42,058 nt of DNA from Chara braunii (GCA_003427395.1 BFEA01000707.1:233954-276011), one strand, 5' to 3'; numbered from the stretch's first letter, positions 31,111 to 42,045 are shown. Notes: a model not told the origin generated them from the letters alone. Program-made: numbers and translations.

Positions 31111-32165
31111 GGCGATGCCTGAATGGAATCACACGTGTACCTAGAGTTGAAAACCTTCAGGTTCAGAGTTCGACTCCCACAGACAAGCAGACTACATTGT
31201 TTCGTGTATTTTCCAACGTGGTCACACTAAAGTAGGGCCGTGAGATTTTCAGATCAGATGGCAAGGAGCCATGTATATTCGAAACCAGAACAAAACCCCG
31301 AGAAGTGGGACATGACCCCGGAATGTTAAGGCCCCAAGAACAGGTGAGCTGTTCACATCCTCAGCGTGATCTCCCGAGTGGCTGGATCATGAGACCATTC
31401 AAGTCGAATGTTTGAAGCAGCGCACAGTGGATGCATTATTTTTCTTTTAATAAATTGCTTTCACATTATAATTGGAGAAAAGAGGGGCCGGCCACCCCAC
31501 ATAAAAGCCGGTACTGGGAGCTTTACCCAGCTTCGCTTTTTACGGGTCCAATAGGACCCGAGGAACCCATTAGTTATAGGAAAACAAATCAATCCAGAGC
31601 TCAATAAACCTACTCTACGTCAGCTTAAGATAGAAGAACAGAGTACTACTTTAACAAAACTCCCAGACTAAATTATATCCTGTATCTTAAACAAAAAACT
31701 TTCTCTCTCCTTGAACCCCTACCTACTTGACTCGGCCTTACGGACGATCAGCCTACTTGCTACAGGAGCTCGCCTCGTTCCCAGGGCCTACAATGGCCCC
31801 CCCGAGCTTAATGTGGTTCGGCTTGAATCTGCAACCTCTCTTCGTCCCCGACGTATTCAGGCGTTTCCGTCGGCAGACCTACCCCCTTCTTCGGGGTTGG
31901 CAACCAAGGGGCCAGGTACCTCCATCTACCCCCCCTCCTCCTCTCCACCCCCTTCCCCCTCCACTCTCCTCCCCCCTCCCCTAGCTGTCCGTCTGCCCTT
32001 AAACCATACCCACTTCCTGTCTGTTTATCCAGATATTAACCACGAAGCCAGGACTAGCTTCCCTTCCACTGTCACAACTATCAGTTGCGACCTTCTAGCC
32101 CAGGGCCACGTGAAAAGAAACCAATTGCGGCCTACAGTTGACCTGCCTTTGTTCTCTTTCCTCGA
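31111..32165. other. intergenic, no gene seen
   Basis: A B-box-like GAGTTCGACTCC lies at 31167-31178 on the plus strand without a matching A box. The stretch 31711-32379 is open on the plus strand (222 codons), but its 3' third is antisense to the LINE zinc-finger region and its middle is CCT-rich. I do not call it a gene. Confidence 0.45.
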
Positions 32166-34030
32166 TCAACCCACCAGAATCATTGCCTTTATCATGATTG
32201 TTTTGATTATGTTCTTAATCTTCACATCTGCCGACCATTCGTTTCGGAACAGGATGTTATTCCTGTCTTCCCAGATGACCCAGGCAATGGCCGCTCTAAT
32301 TGCCCGGCGAGCCATACACCCCCAACCCCGTCGCTTGAAGAACAGTGGAGGAACTCTTCCTCTGAGGACCCAGTCTTGATTCCAGGGCATTGCATTGCCC
32401 AATCTTTGCCAGTGCCCCCCCCACCATCTCCAAATCCTTTGAGATGCTGGGCATTCCCAGAGGACGTGTAGCAATGTTTCCTCTGTCCTGTTTCCACAGC
32501 GCCGACAATTCCGTTGAACTGCTGTTCCCTTATCTAACAGCCATCTGGCAGTCGGCACCGCCGAGTATGTAAGCAACCAGAGCAGTCCTGACATCTTGAG
32601 GCTTGGGAGCAACTGGATTTATTCCCAGATTCCCTTCCATGCCTAGGGCTCGGAGGGTCAGGAAGATTCAGCGTTCTGGCTGCTCTATCACATATCTCAG
32701 GGATGTACTCACCTTGTGGTTTGAGGAACCGACGGGCCTGCTTAGTACTGTATTTTCCAAAGTCCATTGTTTTCCTTCGGTTGACTTCCAAGAGCATGAC
32801 CCAGGGTCTATTCGTAGCTCTCGTATGGGCCGTGCGCCTTGTCCCAGTATGAATCCTCTCCTTTTTCCTCCCTGCTTGGCCTGTAGGACTCTGATGGCAT
32901 AAAGGGTGGCATTTGCCTGGATCGTTTCTTCTCGCAAGTAGACGAGTTTTTGTAGCTCGTTGCTGCTCTGTTCTAATGTCCACTTGGAAACCATCCAGTC
33001 TCCATTCTCTTTCTGCTCTTCAATTTTCAACACGGACTGAGGCATCCAATCGCTGTTCTCCGTCTTATACTAGAACCCTAGTACTGGTTGCCATTGGGAT
33101 TGGAGGATATCTCTCCATTCTCCTGGTATTTTTCTCGGATCCTCTCCAACTTTTCTCCAACTCCTTGCAGCCTGCTCTGTTTGGTTTCTAGCCGTTCTGG
33201 TCTTTGGTCCAGATGTCTTCCAATCTTGAGATCCCTCTTTCCACCCACTTTCTATCGAAGGTGCCTGGAACTGCTGCCACAGTCAACGACACATCTCCCT
33301 CCGAGATATGAATTGCTGGATTATCGAAGACTGGTTGCCACAGCATCTCCTATTTCAGCACTGGCTGGCTAAGACGATTTGGGTATAGCTTCTTCCAGGC
33401 CATCCACCAAGTCAGGCCTATGGCCGATCTAGGACGCCGATGCAGAGCAGCAGTGTTTTGGAGGTGCGTCCAGACATCCTTTTCTCTTCTTAGCTGAAAC
33501 TCTTGTTGTATAATGTACTGGGTGACACTTCTCTTCTCAGCTGAAACTCTTGTTGTATAATGTACTGGGTGACACTTCTCTTCTCAGGTGAAACTCTTGT
33601 TGTATAATGTACTGGGTGACACTGAGCCAACTCCTCTGCTCCTTTTGGGTACCCACTTTGAAGACCCATTCGCCCAATAGTGCCAAATTTTGGCTACTCG
33701 GGTCAAGATTCCCCAAACCTCCCTCCTCCTTCGGCCTTGTCACTTTATCCCGTGATACTTTAGATATGAAACCCGTCTGCTCTTTGTCCTCAGGCTTCCA
33801 GAGATAGTGAGCAACTAGTCTTCTAATCTTTTGGAGCGTTGTCCTTGAGATTAAGATTACTGCGGCAATGTGCCAGATAAGAGAAAAGGTAGATGTGGAC
33901 AAAACGGCGGCTCTCCCGATCAGAGATAGCCCTGTGGCTGCTCTGCAGTGTTTCACCTTTGCTTCAATGTTGGCTGCCAAGATCGCATCTTGGGCTGGTC
34001 GGGGATGCATTATTTGGGGTAGTTGTAGTC
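32166..34030 (-). pseudogene. LINE (non-LTR retrotransposon), 3' half, broken
   Basis: Read from 34030 downward, the first segment encodes the end of the reverse transcriptase and its connection region, with GLSLIGRAAVLSTSTFSLIW, LVAHYLWKPED and EEGGLGNLD. The next segment (about 33480-33200) has the post-RT motifs NPAIHISEGDVSL and KWVERGISRLEDIW. The last (32612-32166) has the RT-associated zinc knuckle C-x2-C-x9-H-x4-C within CRRCGNRTEETLLHVLWECP, then a W-rich end. This is the plant L1-type architecture, in which the protein makes DNA copies of its own RNA. The copy lacks the endonuclease and the RT catalytic core. It carries frameshifts and stops, and the 47-bp tandem repeat at 33482 interrupts it. 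Confidence 0.88.
33482..33622. repeat. 47-bp tandem triplication inside the LINE
   Basis: Three head-to-tail 47-bp copies at 33482, 33529 and 33576, each ending TGTACTGGGTGACAC. They differ at only two or three bases, so the expansion is recent compared with the LINE decay. Two added units are 94 bp, which is not a multiple of three, so the LINE frame is shifted. Confidence 0.97.
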
Positions 34031-34089
34031 TTCTTCTCCTTCTTCTTCTTCTTCTTCTTCTTCTTCTTCTTCTTCTTCTTCTTCTTCTT
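34029..34089. repeat. (TTC)n microsatellite at the LINE 5' breakpoint
   Basis: About 18 TTC units sit just where the LINE coding similarity ends. The minus-strand poly-arginine frame is not part of the LINE protein. Confidence 0.95.
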
Positions 34090-34090
34090 T

Positions 34091-35826
34091 TCTTTTTCAA
34101 AACCCCGAAACACGGGCCCAGTGCCCAAAGGTTATATTTCGAAAATAGTAGACTCGGAGGCCGGAGGCTGCACAGTCTACCCGGATGGGAACCGCCGCGA
34201 GCATTACCCAGTTTTGCTTACGGGGATAGACCCCGCGGGGACCAGGCCCCGAAGTGGACAAGAACAACAATACGTCGGAAACTCAGGCCACCACTGTTGC
34301 CTGAACTGCTTCGATCCTCACCTAACACGAGGAGGAGGAGCATAGAGCTCCCAAAAACCAGAAAGGGCACTCCATCCAAACCCCACATCCACCAGCGGCT
34401 GCCCTACTACTGAGGAGATGAACCAAGCGCCCAGGTTCTAGAGTTGTAGTCTTGCAACGAGGGCACTGAGGAGATGTCATTGAACCGAGCGCCTGTAGAT
34501 CCCTCTTTTTTTTCTTTTTTTCTTTTTGTTAACAATGAAAGCCCTTTTGCAAGCCCTCTATCCCAGCAGTGTCCCTCGATACATCAGTACAACACAGTGT
34601 TCGATTTCCATTCAATTCTCAGACTGGGAAGAAAAAACAAAAATGGGGAAACTACGCAATCCATTCAAAACCTGTGGCTGTGGCCTTCTCCGTGTCTATC
34701 ATGGGGCTCCCTTTCCTAAAGGGTTGTGAATGCCACCCTTCCCATTCGAGAGTGCTGTCTTTTCCCAGTGGCCCAACCGAGCACCTGGAAATTACAAGGA
34801 CATCCCTGTTGCCGTTCCTATGTTTACCCTGTCCCCTTCAATCCTCCCCACTTCCAGGTGTCTGCAGCCCTTCCCTGTAGTTCCTACATCTGTTCGATCC
34901 CTTGCGGTTGAGTTTCCTTTATTTTTGTGTTTTTCTCTTGTGAACCATGTCTTCTACAGAAGCATATCTGCAGCCCATCTCTGCAGCTCCTACATCTATC
35001 CTGAGTCCTGACCCTCCTATTGACTTCCTTGTTGGCCTTCCCTGCTGTATTTCACATCTGATTCACTGTCTTTCTGCCTCTCCCCACTCCGTCCGCCATC
35101 TCCCCATCCTTGCTTCCTGTCTCTGTTGTCCATCCTGCTGCATTTCCTGTTCTAGATCCTCAACCTCCCCTCCACACTATCAGTCGGTGCTTTGCAGCCC
35201 AGTTGGCACCCCGTGTGATTGTCCCTCGGCCTTTTACAACGCACACACAGATCAGTTGACTCAGTACTTCAGTGGGTTGAGCTAGGGTGCTGCAAGGGAG
35301 AGGTCTGTTTTTTTTTGTTTTTTTCCCCCCCTCAAAAGCCCAGCCTGAGGTTGTTGTAGAGGTGGGATATTAGACAGAGACAGTCACCCACAGTAATCGG
35401 CCACTCTGTTTTCCAGATGAACCCCTATGAGGTCCCCACCCACCCTTCCTCTCATCCTTTTGGCCTGGCGCACCTGCAACCCCCCCTGTCCTACCCTAGT
35501 GTTAACCACCCAGGACCATGACCCATCACCATCTTGGCCAGCTGACCTGACCAGACAGCGGCTGCAGGCACCCAGGCTAAGCAGAGAACCCTAGCCCCTG
35601 CTCAGCCCTGGTTGAAGCAGACGCCGTGCAAGCCCGATTGCACAGGGACTTCGGGAGCTAGGACCTGGTATGAAGATGCGACTACAGGTCTTCATGAGGG
35701 TGCACAGTGACTCCCATCTAGCACAATAGAGATCGCAGTTGATAGCCTAGTTGATAACATCTGCAGGAGCCTACTATTGGAAGTGATACGAGCATCCCAC
35801 AGTAGTAGGCCCGAGTCATAGATGGC
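34091..35826. other. no gene recognised; pyrimidine-rich block
   Basis: 34093-34345 keeps an open plus-strand frame of about 84 residues (with EAGGCTVYPDGN and HHCCLNCF) that looks more protein-like than its surroundings. I cannot name it. 34560-35280 is pyrimidine-rich and translates to Pro/Ser/Cys-rich pieces with repeated CTGCAGCCC.TC and GTTCCTACATCT-type words, perhaps a decayed gag-like or minisatellite sequence. Confidence 0.35.
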
Positions 35827-35830
35827 TGCA

Positions 35831-35880
35831 ATCTATTGGTGGGGAGAGGCACCTGCTGGAAACCAGGTCCAGTGTCCCAC
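35831..35880 (+). repeat. ~50-bp dispersed repeat, copy 1
   Basis: It contains CTATTGGTGGGGAG, then CACCTGCTGGAAACCAGGTC and CAGTGTCCCA. ACCTGCTGGAAACCAGGT can form a hairpin. The same block occurs at 37562-37612 and, inverted, at 41991-42045. Confidence 0.8.
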
Positions 35881-36727
35881 TTACATGACTGGAGAAGGTC
35901 ATGTCAGGCAGTCATATCATGCGGAGCAGCATTGATTGCCCTCTTCCAGGGAGATTGACTGTCCGCCTATTTATAGGCCAAGTTACACCATCCCTGTGCC
36001 TCCAGTCGCAACTGGTGAAACCCATCTCGCTACACAATTACCTAGACAAGCCTAAGGATGCCGGTTCAATTGAGGAAGCCAGCTGTAAACTTACCCTAGG
36101 ATGCTCCCCTGGCCAAGCAATTTGTATGTCAGTTAATGCTACTTGTTGATTGTTGATTTGGAATCCTCTTAACGGGCAGATCGCCTGTAACATGGAGATC
36201 GCCTCTCACACGGAGGAAAAAGGGACAGTGAAGGCATCGAGGACATCAGCAGCCTTTTCCCCTCCACAGCAGTACTGAACTTGAGTGTGAATCTGGCTGG
36301 GGGCGGGAGATCATATCGACGTCACCCTCTCCCTCGCCTCCACGTGTCCTTGGAGCACATCAGACCTTCGCATATCTGCCGGGGTGATGGTTGTTGTGGC
36401 TACATGTACTACGCAGAGGAGAACAGGATCGCAGCGATCATCCCTTCTTAGCCCTTTCATACTCGAACGCCATGATCGGAGAGCCTATCCACAAAGTCCA
36501 GCCCTGATCAGTGAAAGCAACATACTCATCCTGGGTCATCAGCATGTATGGTTTTTGTTTGATGTGTTTAGTATATTTAGCAGCAGTGTGAGCTATTCCC
36601 TGGGCTTCCAAAGATAAGCAATGCATGCAGAGATGGCGGAAACAACAGTCAACCCCAACCACCGTATACGTCCTCCCCCCGGCCCTCCCCTTAAACCACT
36701 GCCCAACCCCCCAACACATCCCCAAAA
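35881..36727. other. intergenic, no gene seen
   Basis: A minus-strand frame (36438-36749) has an unremarkable composition and overlaps the MITE at its start. Nothing else is recognised. Confidence 0.4.
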
Positions 36728-36886
36728 TTAAACCACCAGTACTGGGCACAGCTATCGGCCGCGGGAAAAAAATAGAGTAGAAACGTTTCTAGTTGGATGA
36801 ATTTGGGCGCTCCTGTACTGGCCCGTACGTTTCCTAAAATCGTGGCGCGTTAACGGGCACCACTTTAGGAAGTACTGGTGGTTTAA
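36728..36886. mobile_element. 151-bp MITE with perfect TIRs and TTAA flanks
   Basis: The element occupies 36732-36882. Its 12-bp terminal inverted repeats are perfect: ACCACCAGTACT (36732-36743) and AGTACTGGTGGT (36871-36882). TTAA is present on both sides (36728-36731 and 36883-36886), consistent with a TTAA or TAA target-site duplication as made by piggyBac or PIF/Harbinger families. There is no coding capacity, so movement would need a transposase elsewhere. The same terminus occurs alone at 28601-28614 (with TTAA) and 40677-40687 (without). Confidence 0.85.
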
Positions 36887-36970
36887 ACAACTATCCATTC
36901 TCGGGGATTTTAGTCCTCCCCCCCCACTTATCCCCCACTAACGTATACCCAATCTTTCCCTTTCCCCGGG

Positions 36971-37520
36971 CACCCAGGTGTCAGTATCGCGAAGATGGCA
37001 GATGAGGGCAGCGTGAACGTGAGGCAGAAGAGCACAAAGAGCATGGTCTGTGCGAGGAAAATGCACATGGCATTTGCAATAAGTTCGGGCCGAGAGCAGT
37101 TCGAAACTGCAAAAAAAAACAGTAAATGATGCCTTTGACGGCCTGCCAGTTTAACAATTCGCAAAAACGGGAGGTACCGGTGGGCATGGCCTAGACATCT
37201 CAGCCGTGACCCAGACACTGGTGTGGCCTAGACATCTTGGCCGTGGCCCAGCTGTGGGTGTAATCGGCAGCGGCCCATCCGTGGGCATGAAAAAAAAAAA
37301 AAAAACCATCTCGGCCGTGGCCGTGGCGTGGGAAAAAAAAAAAAAAAAGGGCAAAAATGAGTGGCCGCCTGATTTTGCCAATTACAAACTTCCAACCGGG
37401 TAGAACTGCAAAGGTACCTGTTTTTTTTTTGCAGTTTCGATTCTTTCGAACTGCTGTCGGCCCAAACTTGTAGTGTACTGTTATTCCTGGGAATTCAAAG
37501 CTCCACACCGCACCTGGGTG
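36971..37520. mobile_element. ~550-bp foldback element
   Basis: The ends are CACCCAGGTG (36971) and CACCTGGGTG (37511). Inner arms near 37084-37125 and 37420-37467 are inverted copies: GGGCCGAGAGCAGTTCGAA..ACTGCAAAAAAAAACAG against GGGCCGACAGCAGTTCGAAAGAATCGAAACTGCA. The arms extend further inward with more mismatches. The centre holds two tandem copies of a ~40-bp GGCCTAGACATCT(C/T)(A/G)GCCGTG(A/G)CCCAG unit and poly(A) runs. No transposase frame is present. Confidence 0.6.
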
Positions 37521-37561
37521 TAGTTTTTTTTTTTATCGGAAGAAAGAAAGAAAAAAAAAAC

Positions 37562-37612
37562 CATCTATTGATGGGGGCCAGCACCTGCTGGAAATCAGGT
37601 CCAGCGTCCCAG
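37562..37612 (+). repeat. ~50-bp dispersed repeat, copy 2
   Basis: It contains CCATCTATTGATGGGG, then CACCTGCTGGAAATCAGGTC and CAGCGTCCCA, directly preceded by an A10 run. Copy 3 near the window end is also bordered by an A/T run at the same end, so the tract belongs to the element. Confidence 0.8.
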
Positions 37613-38109
37613 CATTATACAAAAGTTACAGAGTTCCCATCTTGATCGTGTGTACATACTACACAGTGAGGCACTTTTTTTTGTTTATTTGGTCACAAAT
37701 TTCGCAGGAGAAAAACCCCCGAGCTTATGAAATGAAATGTTATGCAGTGCTCTGGAAAGCAAGGCTGAGAGGAATGGATATGCAGCCAATTCTGTATCTG
37801 AAATCTATGTGTCTGGATGTGCAAGGCTCTCCTGTGTGTTGAAGAGTCCGACTGCCAAACAGGGTTTACGCCCGTCTGCTGTGGAGAACGGAACCTGCAG
37901 CCTGCATCAAAACCCCCGTGAGTCGTTTTGCTGTCGAGTGAAGCCATTCTCACGAGTTCTCAGACTTGTTGCACCATTCACAGTCTTGTCCTTGTCCTGT
38001 AGAGTTCTTCGAGGGGACTGCTCCAGAGTGCTGGGGATGCCTCTGCCGAGTTTGCTGGGCTATGGATCTTGGCCACTTGCTCCTTGCTGCATGTAAAGCT
38101 CACCTTCTC
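37613..38109. other. intergenic, no gene seen
   Basis: Overlapping frames on both strands (up to 119 codons) have no domain. Nothing else is seen. Confidence 0.4.
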
Positions 38110-38600
38110 CTCCCCAAGCCGGGAGGGAGTAGCTCGTGGTGGTGGGTTAAGGGAAGGGGGCTGTGATGGCAGGGGCAGGGGTGGTGTGAGAGAAGAGGGT
38201 AGCAGGATCAAGGGAGGGGGGTTCTCTGGTAGTGGTAGGGGGGTGGCGTGGAGGGGCGACATGGGGTCGGATGGGGGTGGCCGTGGCGTTAGGAAGGGGG
38301 GCTGTGACGGGACAGGTAGGGGTATGGTGTCTGTGGAGGGGCAGGGGGTGGTTGGGAGGCGCTGTTGGGAGAGCGTGAAGGGGCTAGCGAGGGACAGCGG
38401 TGGAAGATCAGGTGGCGGTGGTGGGGTGAGTTGGGGGGATTGTGATGGGAGGGGAGGGAAGGTGGAGTGACAGGAGGGGAGGGAAGGTGGAGTGACAGGA
38501 GGGGAGGGAAGGTGGAGTGACAGGAGGGGGCTGTTCAGGCAGTGGAGGCGGCTGAGGGGTGAAGGGGGGGAGGCAGTGATTGAGGAGGAGAGGAGGCTGA
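38110..38600 (+). repeat. G-rich strand-asymmetric block with a 25-bp triple repeat
   Basis: The plus strand is dominated by GGGG and GGTGG runs for about 490 bp, with very few C bases. It ends with three exact tandem copies of a 25-bp unit, TGGAGTGACAGGAGGGGAGG followed by GAAGG, at 38463, 38488 and 38513. Gly-rich plus-strand and Pro-rich minus-strand frames are composition artefacts. Confidence 0.9.
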
Positions 38601-39205
38601 TGGTTGTGGATCTACCGCGTCGCTGTGTAGGGGACTGTGCTGGTTATGGAATGTAATAGGAACAGGGATCACATGCTTTACTGGAAGAGGCAGAGTAAAT
38701 GTGTGCGTCGACCGCCGTGACCGGTGGTCCGGTGGCACTCATTTTTCTGCCACCGTTTCCACCTGCGTTTGGAATTGTCATCCGAATCCCCCATCTTTCC
38801 GTTTGGATCCAGCCAAGGTGTTTTTATTACTTTTTAAACGATTCAATTTCCTCTTTTTGTTGCTGCGGTTTGTCTGACAGTGTTAGCAGTTGCAGCTTTT
38901 CCTGCAGGCTCGACCAGGCCCTGGGGGGGGTTTCTGGGGACTGAACCATAGATAGAGCTAGCTGTATGACTGGCAAGGCAAAAACATGGTCATAATTGTA
39001 TGATGCATGGATGCAGGATGCACACAATATCTGAAATCATTCTGATCTCTGAACTAGAAAGAAATCTTGGTTCTCTCAATTCAACCCGGGCCCCTGGAAG
39101 CGACCAAAAAAACCGCAAGCAGAGCTATCCAGGCACACAGACAGCCCATGATCAAGAAGCATTGCATGGTATATAGTTTGCCAACCTATCAGATTCTGCG
39201 GCGGG
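38601..39205. other. intergenic, no gene seen
   Basis: No coding frame or repeat of note. Confidence 0.45.
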
Positions 39206-39207
39206 GA

Positions 39208-39511
39208 TGGACATTTTCATGCAAAAGAGGCTGCAGGAAGAATTCCCTAACAAGTGGCAACAACCCAAATTATATGTGTCTTTTGTCTTATTCTTCTTTA
39301 CCCTCTTCTTTATTCCCATCTCTCCTTGTGGTGATTCGTGTCAGGGTATACCTGGGAGATGGACATTTTCGTATAGAAGAGGCTGCAGGAAGAATTCCCT
39401 AACAAGTGGCTATAACCCAAATTATCTGTGTCTTTTGTCTTCTTCTTCTTCTTCTTCTTCTTCTTTACCCTTCTTTACTTCCATCTCTCCTTGTGGTGAT
39501 TCTTGTCCTTG
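39208..39511 (+). repeat. 152-bp tandem duplication
   Basis: Copies start at 39208 and 39360 with TGGACATTTTC. Both run through AGAGGCTGCAGGAAGAATTC, CTAACAAGTGGC and ACCCAAATTAT, a TTC-rich stretch, and ATCTCTCCTTGTGGTGATTC. The second copy has a longer (TTC)n. Confidence 0.93.
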
Positions 39512-40890
39512 AGTCAAGTCAACTTGGGAGTTTTGCATCATGAATTAGAATGGAACATAGCATTCTAGACTAGGCTGTCAGTCAGTCATCAGTCGTCAAT
39601 TTACCACCCGAAGAAAGAAGGATCGGCCTGGAGGTATGCTGGCGGCTGCCTCGTGGCTCAAACTAGAACAGTGATGGTAGGGAGTGGAATTCTCTCATGG
39701 AGAGTGTACTTGTGGTCACTATGCTATGCTGCCCGCTCCACAGTTCCGTGCTTCGAGAGCTCCTGACTATGGCCGCAGAGGTCGTAGCCATTGTGGAAGC
39801 TCTGTAGCTGTGACACTTACATTCTTTCTTTAAGTATGGGCATTCCTCACATTAGCACTACTACATGCGACTGTATTGCTTTTGCGGGACAGGAAGTAAT
39901 CCAGCCTTGAGTTCAGCCATGATGTTCACCTGGCTGTTAATTGAGAGGGTGTGGTGCTTGACTGCTCTTCCGCTGGCAAGCCATCAGAGGGCCAAAGACG
40001 CTCATCAATGTCGGGCGCTGCTCATCACTGGACTGTGTAGGGGATACACATCACATTGGCTGGAACTCTTCGTCTTTGGGGATCAACGGACGATCAAAGA
40101 CGCTCATCGATGTGCAGCGCTGATCAAGAGGCCAGGGTTGAGTTGCGGGAAACACCAGGGGCTTGTTATCACGAAGTTTCGTCACAGTTGTTACGAGGTG
40201 TTGATTCTTGGACTTTGTGACATGAGGAATGCACGCAGGTCGCAGTTGATGAAGAGGAGCGGCATGAAAGGGATAAGACAATGCAATGAATGCATACAAG
40301 CTTCTTGATGTATTCACAGGATCAAAAGCTGCAGAGTATAACCAGTTAAGATACCACTATATATATAGTTAATGCCACTTAATGGAGAGTCACAAACAAA
40401 GAATCACTGCCTTGTGAACTTCTATTGTGAGCTTGATGACTGTATGTCTCAGTATTGGATGTGTAAGATTCAAACATATTATTAATTAATTGCTTTATCC
40501 AAAAGAAGAAAGTATTGCCAATCAATGACTTTGCTGTGAACAGCTGTTTCTTTTCTTTTTTTTTTTTTTCTTTTTTTTTTGTTCAGCAAAAAGGTGGCTT
40601 TTCTTATAAAGCTGGGAAACGGGTCCGAAGTTTTTTTTTCACGAGTTTATTCCCCCAACACTCAGTGTTATGTTATCAAACCACCAGTACCTCTCCCAGC
40701 CATTTTGTTCCGACCCATCTGTTGCATACAACCACGATTTCCGGGGGGTTGGACTGCTGGATCGTTGTCGCTGGCAACGCCAGGTGTCGCTAGCCAGAAA
40801 GGGGGGGGGGGGATGCCATGATTACTGTGGCATTGGGCATGGAAGAACTCTTTGGCTGGCGACGCCAGCTCCTTCTCGCCATAGGGCGAG
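39512..40890. other. no gene recognised; weak frame and short duplication
   Basis: A plus-strand frame at 39865-40308 (147 codons) contains a diverged ~100-bp direct repeat (CAAAGACGCTCATC(A/G)ATGT at 39993 and 40095). Its product matches no family I know. T-rich runs lie at 40551-40580, and G11 lies at 40801-40811. Confidence 0.35.
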
Positions 40891-40894
40891 GAAG

Positions 40895-41087
40895 ACTCCA
40901 CCTGAGCTATCACCAGTCGGACCGCTGCAACGAAGAGGCCCTCTTTTATCCCAATCTCTCAGCCTCTTAAGAAAAGCAGATACGGGTGGAACTCCACCTG
41001 AGCTATCACCAGTCGCACGTTGCAACGAAGAGGTCCTCTCGATTGCAATCTCTCCGCCTTTTAAGAAAAGCAGGTACGGGTGGATTG
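40895..41087 (+). repeat. 96-bp in-frame tandem duplication
   Basis: ACTCCACCTGAGCTATCACC occurs at 40895 and 40991. Both copies continue with AGTCG, TGCAACGAAGAGG and TTAAGAAAAGCAG.TACGGGTGGA. Because 96 is a multiple of three, the plus-strand frame stays open through both copies. It adjoins the LINE remnant that follows. Confidence 0.92.
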
Positions 41088-41099
41088 AGGAGCATGGAG

Positions 41100-41990
41100 G
41101 GGGTGATAGGGGAAGAGGCTTTACCCATTCCCAACCTGATGACAGAAAGAGAGCTTGTAGATACATACATACAGATTGCGATACCCGGAAGGTCCTGGAA
41201 TAGAATTCCGCATATTTCAGCCTCCAGGATAGACTGCTTTCTCACATCATGGGGACTAGAAGGAGCCATGCATCCCCTAGGAAGAGGTTCTTAAAGTTTA
41301 CCCTTAGTCAGTGGGCTGGACCATAAACCAAAATTTTGAACCTGGCAACAGAAAAACAGGTTGAAAGGGGAAGGGGCTTTTACAAAATTAAGAACTCACT
41401 CACTATTAGAGACCCTGGAAATGAAGCAAGCAGTGGTGGAGACGGGCAAAAAGGGCTCATGATTTGGTGACACGCGTAACTGGCAAAAGGGCGGAAGAAG
41501 TACACCAAGCATTGGTGATAGCAGAAAGGAATTTGATACAAAACCTGGGCAACAGGCTTTATGAGGAGGTCCTGGATAGGGAAGAGAAGAGCTGAGGCCA
41601 CGGGAATACTGGATAGGCAGAGGCCTTCGGATGAGAGCAAGGGTGAGGGAGCGGGAGGAGGGGGAGAGGATGACGAAATATTAAATATTTCTTCCAAAGA
41701 ATAAAAATGAACGGAAGGAAAGCCCTGATTGAACAACCACGGGAAGAAACACAGCTTGCAAACAGATACGAAGGGGGTTTGGTGGAGGCAGCTCATACCT
41801 TTTACAAAAATCTGTATGCATAAAGGGAGCAGGAATTCACACCGCAGTAAACGATAGAAGCTAGACCCAAGGTTTTGCCATACTTGGAGAGGACCATCAC
41901 GAAGGAACAGGCGGAGACTCTGAGATTAGACTCGCCATTGTCGAAGGAAGAGTTGGCGGAAGAATTGTAAACATCGAGCCTGAACAAGAC
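41100..41990 (+). pseudogene. second LINE remnant: endonuclease end and start of reverse transcriptase
   Basis: Around 41130-41246 the plus strand encodes NLMTERELVDTYIQ and HISASRIDCFLTS. This is the end of an APE-type endonuclease, where SRID is the conserved final motif that helps nick the target DNA. Further on, in other frames, come KQVERGRGFYKIKNSLTI (about 41355-41410), the pre-RT linker with GLVEAAHTFYKNLYA (41776-41820) and the RT-0 region PYLERTITKEQAE with DSPLSKEELAEEL (41880-41968). Several frameshifts and stops break it. The catalytic RT core is absent: similarity ends at the inverted repeat copy at 41991. The strand is opposite to that of the other LINE. Confidence 0.85.
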
Positions 41991-42045
41991 GTGGGACGCT
42001 GGACCCATTTTCCAGCAGGTGCAGCTCCCCACCAATAGATGGAGT
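41991..42045 (-). repeat. ~50-bp dispersed repeat, copy 3
   Basis: The minus strand reads CCATCTATTGGTGGGGAG, then GCACCTGCTGGAAA and GGGTCCAGCGTCCCAC. It is preceded on that strand by an A12 run at the window edge. It interrupts or terminates the LINE remnant just before the expected RT core. Confidence 0.8.

Noticed and set aside
31150-31185. tRNA or SINE from the B-box-like GAGTTCGACTCC
   Set aside because: No A box at a suitable distance and no closing stems.
31711-32379. 222-codon plus-strand frame
   Set aside because: Its 3' third is antisense to the LINE zinc-knuckle region, and the rest is CCT-rich low complexity.
33482-33622. Possible CRISPR array
   Set aside because: It is a head-to-tail tandem repeat without unique spacers, inside a LINE, in a eukaryotic genome.
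39980-40010. CCCTCTGATGG on the minus strand resembling the hammerhead start
   Set aside because: The last core A is replaced by G, and no GAAA with a paired helix II follows.
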